Positions 6,171 to 7,500 of a DNA stretch of 7,500 bases are shown here, piece after piece; the first letter of the stretch is position 1; every line of letters begins with the position of its first letter. Source of the DNA: Cyclobacteriaceae bacterium (GTDB lineage Bacteria > Bacteroidota > Bacteroidia > Cytophagales > Cyclobacteriaceae); assembly GCA_015492915.1 (NCBI GenBank), contig WGED01000138.1, positions 1 to 7,500 of the forward strand, written 5' to 3'. Below the pieces are notes generated by a model, which was given only the letters and a program-made list of their open reading frames with translations, was not told where the DNA came from and made no database searches. Made by a program: the position numbers and the translations under genes.

Positions 6171-7394
6171 ATGCCCAAAGTCAGCAATAAGCTATACCAC
6201 CGGAGTCTGGATCTGATCAAGCGGAGAACCACCATCAACATGGTGATCATCTCATTTGGTTTTGCCATTGCGCTGGCTTCAGTTTACTTCACCCGCATCA
6301 TCGTCGAACAGCTCAAAGAGAGGGAATTGGGCATAATAAAATTGTATGCAAAATCCCTTGAGTTCACGATTAATAATCAGAACAATCCTGACGAGCTTGC
6401 CTTCGTTGTTCAGGAGATCCTTTATCCCAACAACTCTATTCCTGTCATTCAGACAAACGGGATCGGCCAGATCATCAGCACCCGGAATATAAATATCGAT
6501 CCTTCGATGAGCGAAGAAAAAAAGGATGCTTTTCTAAAAGAAATGCTTGAAGAGATGAAACAAGAATACGAACCGATCGAAATTCCGTTCAGAGATGAGA
6601 AGGGAGAGGTTTATGATTACCAATACATTTATTATAAAAATTCTACCTTGCTCAATCGGCTGGAGTATTATCCCTTGGTCCAGTTGTCGGTCATAGGCAT
6701 TTTCGGGATCATCGCCTACGTGGCTTTCAGCTATTCAAAATCTGCCGAACAAAACCGTGTATGGGTCGGACTTGCCAAAGAAACCGCACATCAACTCGGA
6801 ACGCCAATTTCCTCACTCATGGCATGGGTCGAATATTTCAAGGAAGATGAGACCATTAAAAACAAGGAGATCATCACGGAACTTGAAAAAGACATTCAGC
6901 GGCTTGAAATGATCACAGCACGATTTTCAAATATTGGAAGCAAGCCGATTTTAAATTATGAGAATGTTCCCGTATGCATCGAAGGCACCATTTCATATCT
7001 TAAAAAAAGAATACCTAAAAAAGTTGAGATCAACATGACGGCCAAGCCGGCTGATATCCGCGCCAGAATCAACAAACCCCTGTTCGATTGGGTTATTGAA
7101 AATTTGTGTAAAAATGCCATAGATTCCATGGGCGGTGTGGGTAAGATCGACATCAATATCAAGAAGGGGGTTGATGAAAAGATCATTATTGACATCACCG
7201 ATACAGGCAAGGGAATTCATAAATCAAAAATCAAGGATGTATTTTTGCCCGGCTATACGACCAAGACACGCGGATGGGGCCTCGGTCTTACGTTGGTAAA
7301 GAGAATTATTGAGAAAATCCATGACGGAAAAATATTCGTCCGAAATACTGAGTTGAATGAAGGCACCACATTCAGAATATTATTAAAAGGATAA
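6171..7394 (+). CDS. Membrane sensor histidine kinase
   Basis: The sensor half of a two-component system, expected to autophosphorylate on histidine and pass phosphate to a response regulator. The 407-residue product has a transmembrane helix at ~23-44, an extracytoplasmic domain of about 120 residues (~45-165) with no family I recognise, and a second helix at ~168-187. The dimerisation/phospho-acceptor region (~196-255) follows directly, with no obvious HAMP domain. His207 sits in AKETAHQLGTP; Thr211 fits the HxxxT phosphatase pattern, but position +1 is Gln, not the usual Glu/Asp. The ATP-binding domain (~300-405) has the N box with Asn311 and Asn315, G1 DTGKG (344-348), an F-box FLPGYTTK (358-365) and G2 GWGLGL (368-373). 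All are intact. No response regulator is in the window, so the partner and signal are unknown. It follows htrA on the same strand but behind a terminator. Confidence 0.93.
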   Translation: MPKVSNKLYHRSLDLIKRRTTINMVIISFGFAIALASVYFTRIIVEQLKERELGIIKLYAKSLEFTINNQNNPDELAFVVQEILYPNNSIPVIQTNGIGQIISTRNINIDPSMSEEKKDAFLKEMLEEMKQEYEPIEIPFRDEKGEVYDYQYIYYKNSTLLNRLEYYPLVQLSVIGIFGIIAYVAFSYSKSAEQNRVWVGLAKETAHQLGTPISSLMAWVEYFKEDETIKNKEIITELEKDIQRLEMITARFSNIGSKPILNYENVPVCIEGTISYLKKRIPKKVEINMTAKPADIRARINKPLFDWVIENLCKNAIDSMGGVGKIDINIKKGVDEKIIIDITDTGKGIHKSKIKDVFLPGYTTKTRGWGLGLTLVKRIIEKIHDGKIFVRNTELNEGTTFRILLKG

Positions 7395-7414
7395 TGCCTG
7401 CAGCGGCATTTTTT
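7393..7414 (+). terminator. Intrinsic terminator overlapping the kinase stop codon
   Basis: AATGCC (7393-7398) pairs with GGCATT (7405-7410) around TGCAGC, and the right arm runs into a six-T tract (7409-7414). The first two bases of the stem are the last two of the TAA stop codon, so the transcript would have almost no 3' untranslated region. Confidence 0.75.
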
Positions 7415-7467
7415 CTCTTAACGCCTGACGTTTAATAGATTGTGCATAGGACATCAAGCCCCTGCCA

Positions 7468-7479
7468 TTTGTTAACAAA
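7468..7479. repeat. Palindrome TTTGTTAACAAA near the right edge
   Basis: A perfect 12-bp palindrome in the otherwise empty right-hand end (7415-7500). Its core TGTTAACA contains the same TGTTAA sequence that recurs upstream of htrA. It may belong to the control region of a gene beyond the window, which cannot be judged here. Confidence 0.3.
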
Positions 7480-7500
7480 AAATTAATCTCCCTTTCTGGC

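Noticed and set aside
7383..7499. Open frame of 38 codons entering from the right edge on the minus strand
   Set aside because: It overlaps the kinase terminator and the end of the kinase gene, has no recognisable sequence, and the other two minus frames also end close to the edge. A convergent gene beyond the window cannot be excluded.
1..7500. Defence, mobile or other novel multi-gene system
   Set aside because: All five convincing genes belong to known families of core or envelope function. No transposase, integrase, CRISPR repeats, toxin-antitoxin pair or target-site duplications were seen.

Overview
The window reads as ordinary chromosomal DNA from a member of the Bacteroidota. Four observations support this. 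Several start codons lie just downstream of sequences matching the Bacteroidota promoter -7 element TAnnTTTG. Most genes have A-rich leaders without a Shine-Dalgarno sequence. A DUF2807/GIN-domain secreted protein is present, a family especially common in this phylum. The histidine kinase carries an AKETAHQLGTP phospho-acceptor box, which I recall as typical of Bacteroidota kinases. Coding regions have moderate GC and the spacers are AT-rich.

Layout from left to right. Positions 1-936 hold no convincing gene. They start with a strong hairpin terminator for a gene to the left, followed by very AT-rich DNA with a patch of coding-like composition at about 430-700. rlmN (937-1992, +) encodes the 23S rRNA/tRNA adenine C2-methyltransferase. 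It converges tail-to-tail, with abutting stop codons, on a secreted GIN-domain protein gene (1993-2700, -). After a short divergent spacer comes ffh (2920-4251, +), the protein subunit of the signal recognition particle. A 341-bp spacer rich in inverted repeats leads to a DegP/HtrA-type serine protease with two PDZ domains (4593-6068, +), closed by a textbook intrinsic terminator. A membrane sensor histidine kinase (6171-7394, +) follows, with its own promoter-like sequence and a terminator that begins inside its stop codon. The last ~85 bases hold no recognisable gene.

The genes share a loose theme of translation and envelope protein traffic: rlmN tunes the ribosome, ffh targets membrane proteins, HtrA does periplasmic quality control, and the kinase senses across the membrane. 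The terminators and separate promoter-like sites indicate mostly single-gene transcription units, not one operon. I found no undescribed multi-gene system, mobile element, CRISPR array or RNA gene. The items worth a second look are regulatory: promoter elements almost touching start codons, a hairpin shared by two convergent stop codons, and repeated palindromic motifs upstream of htrA and the kinase.
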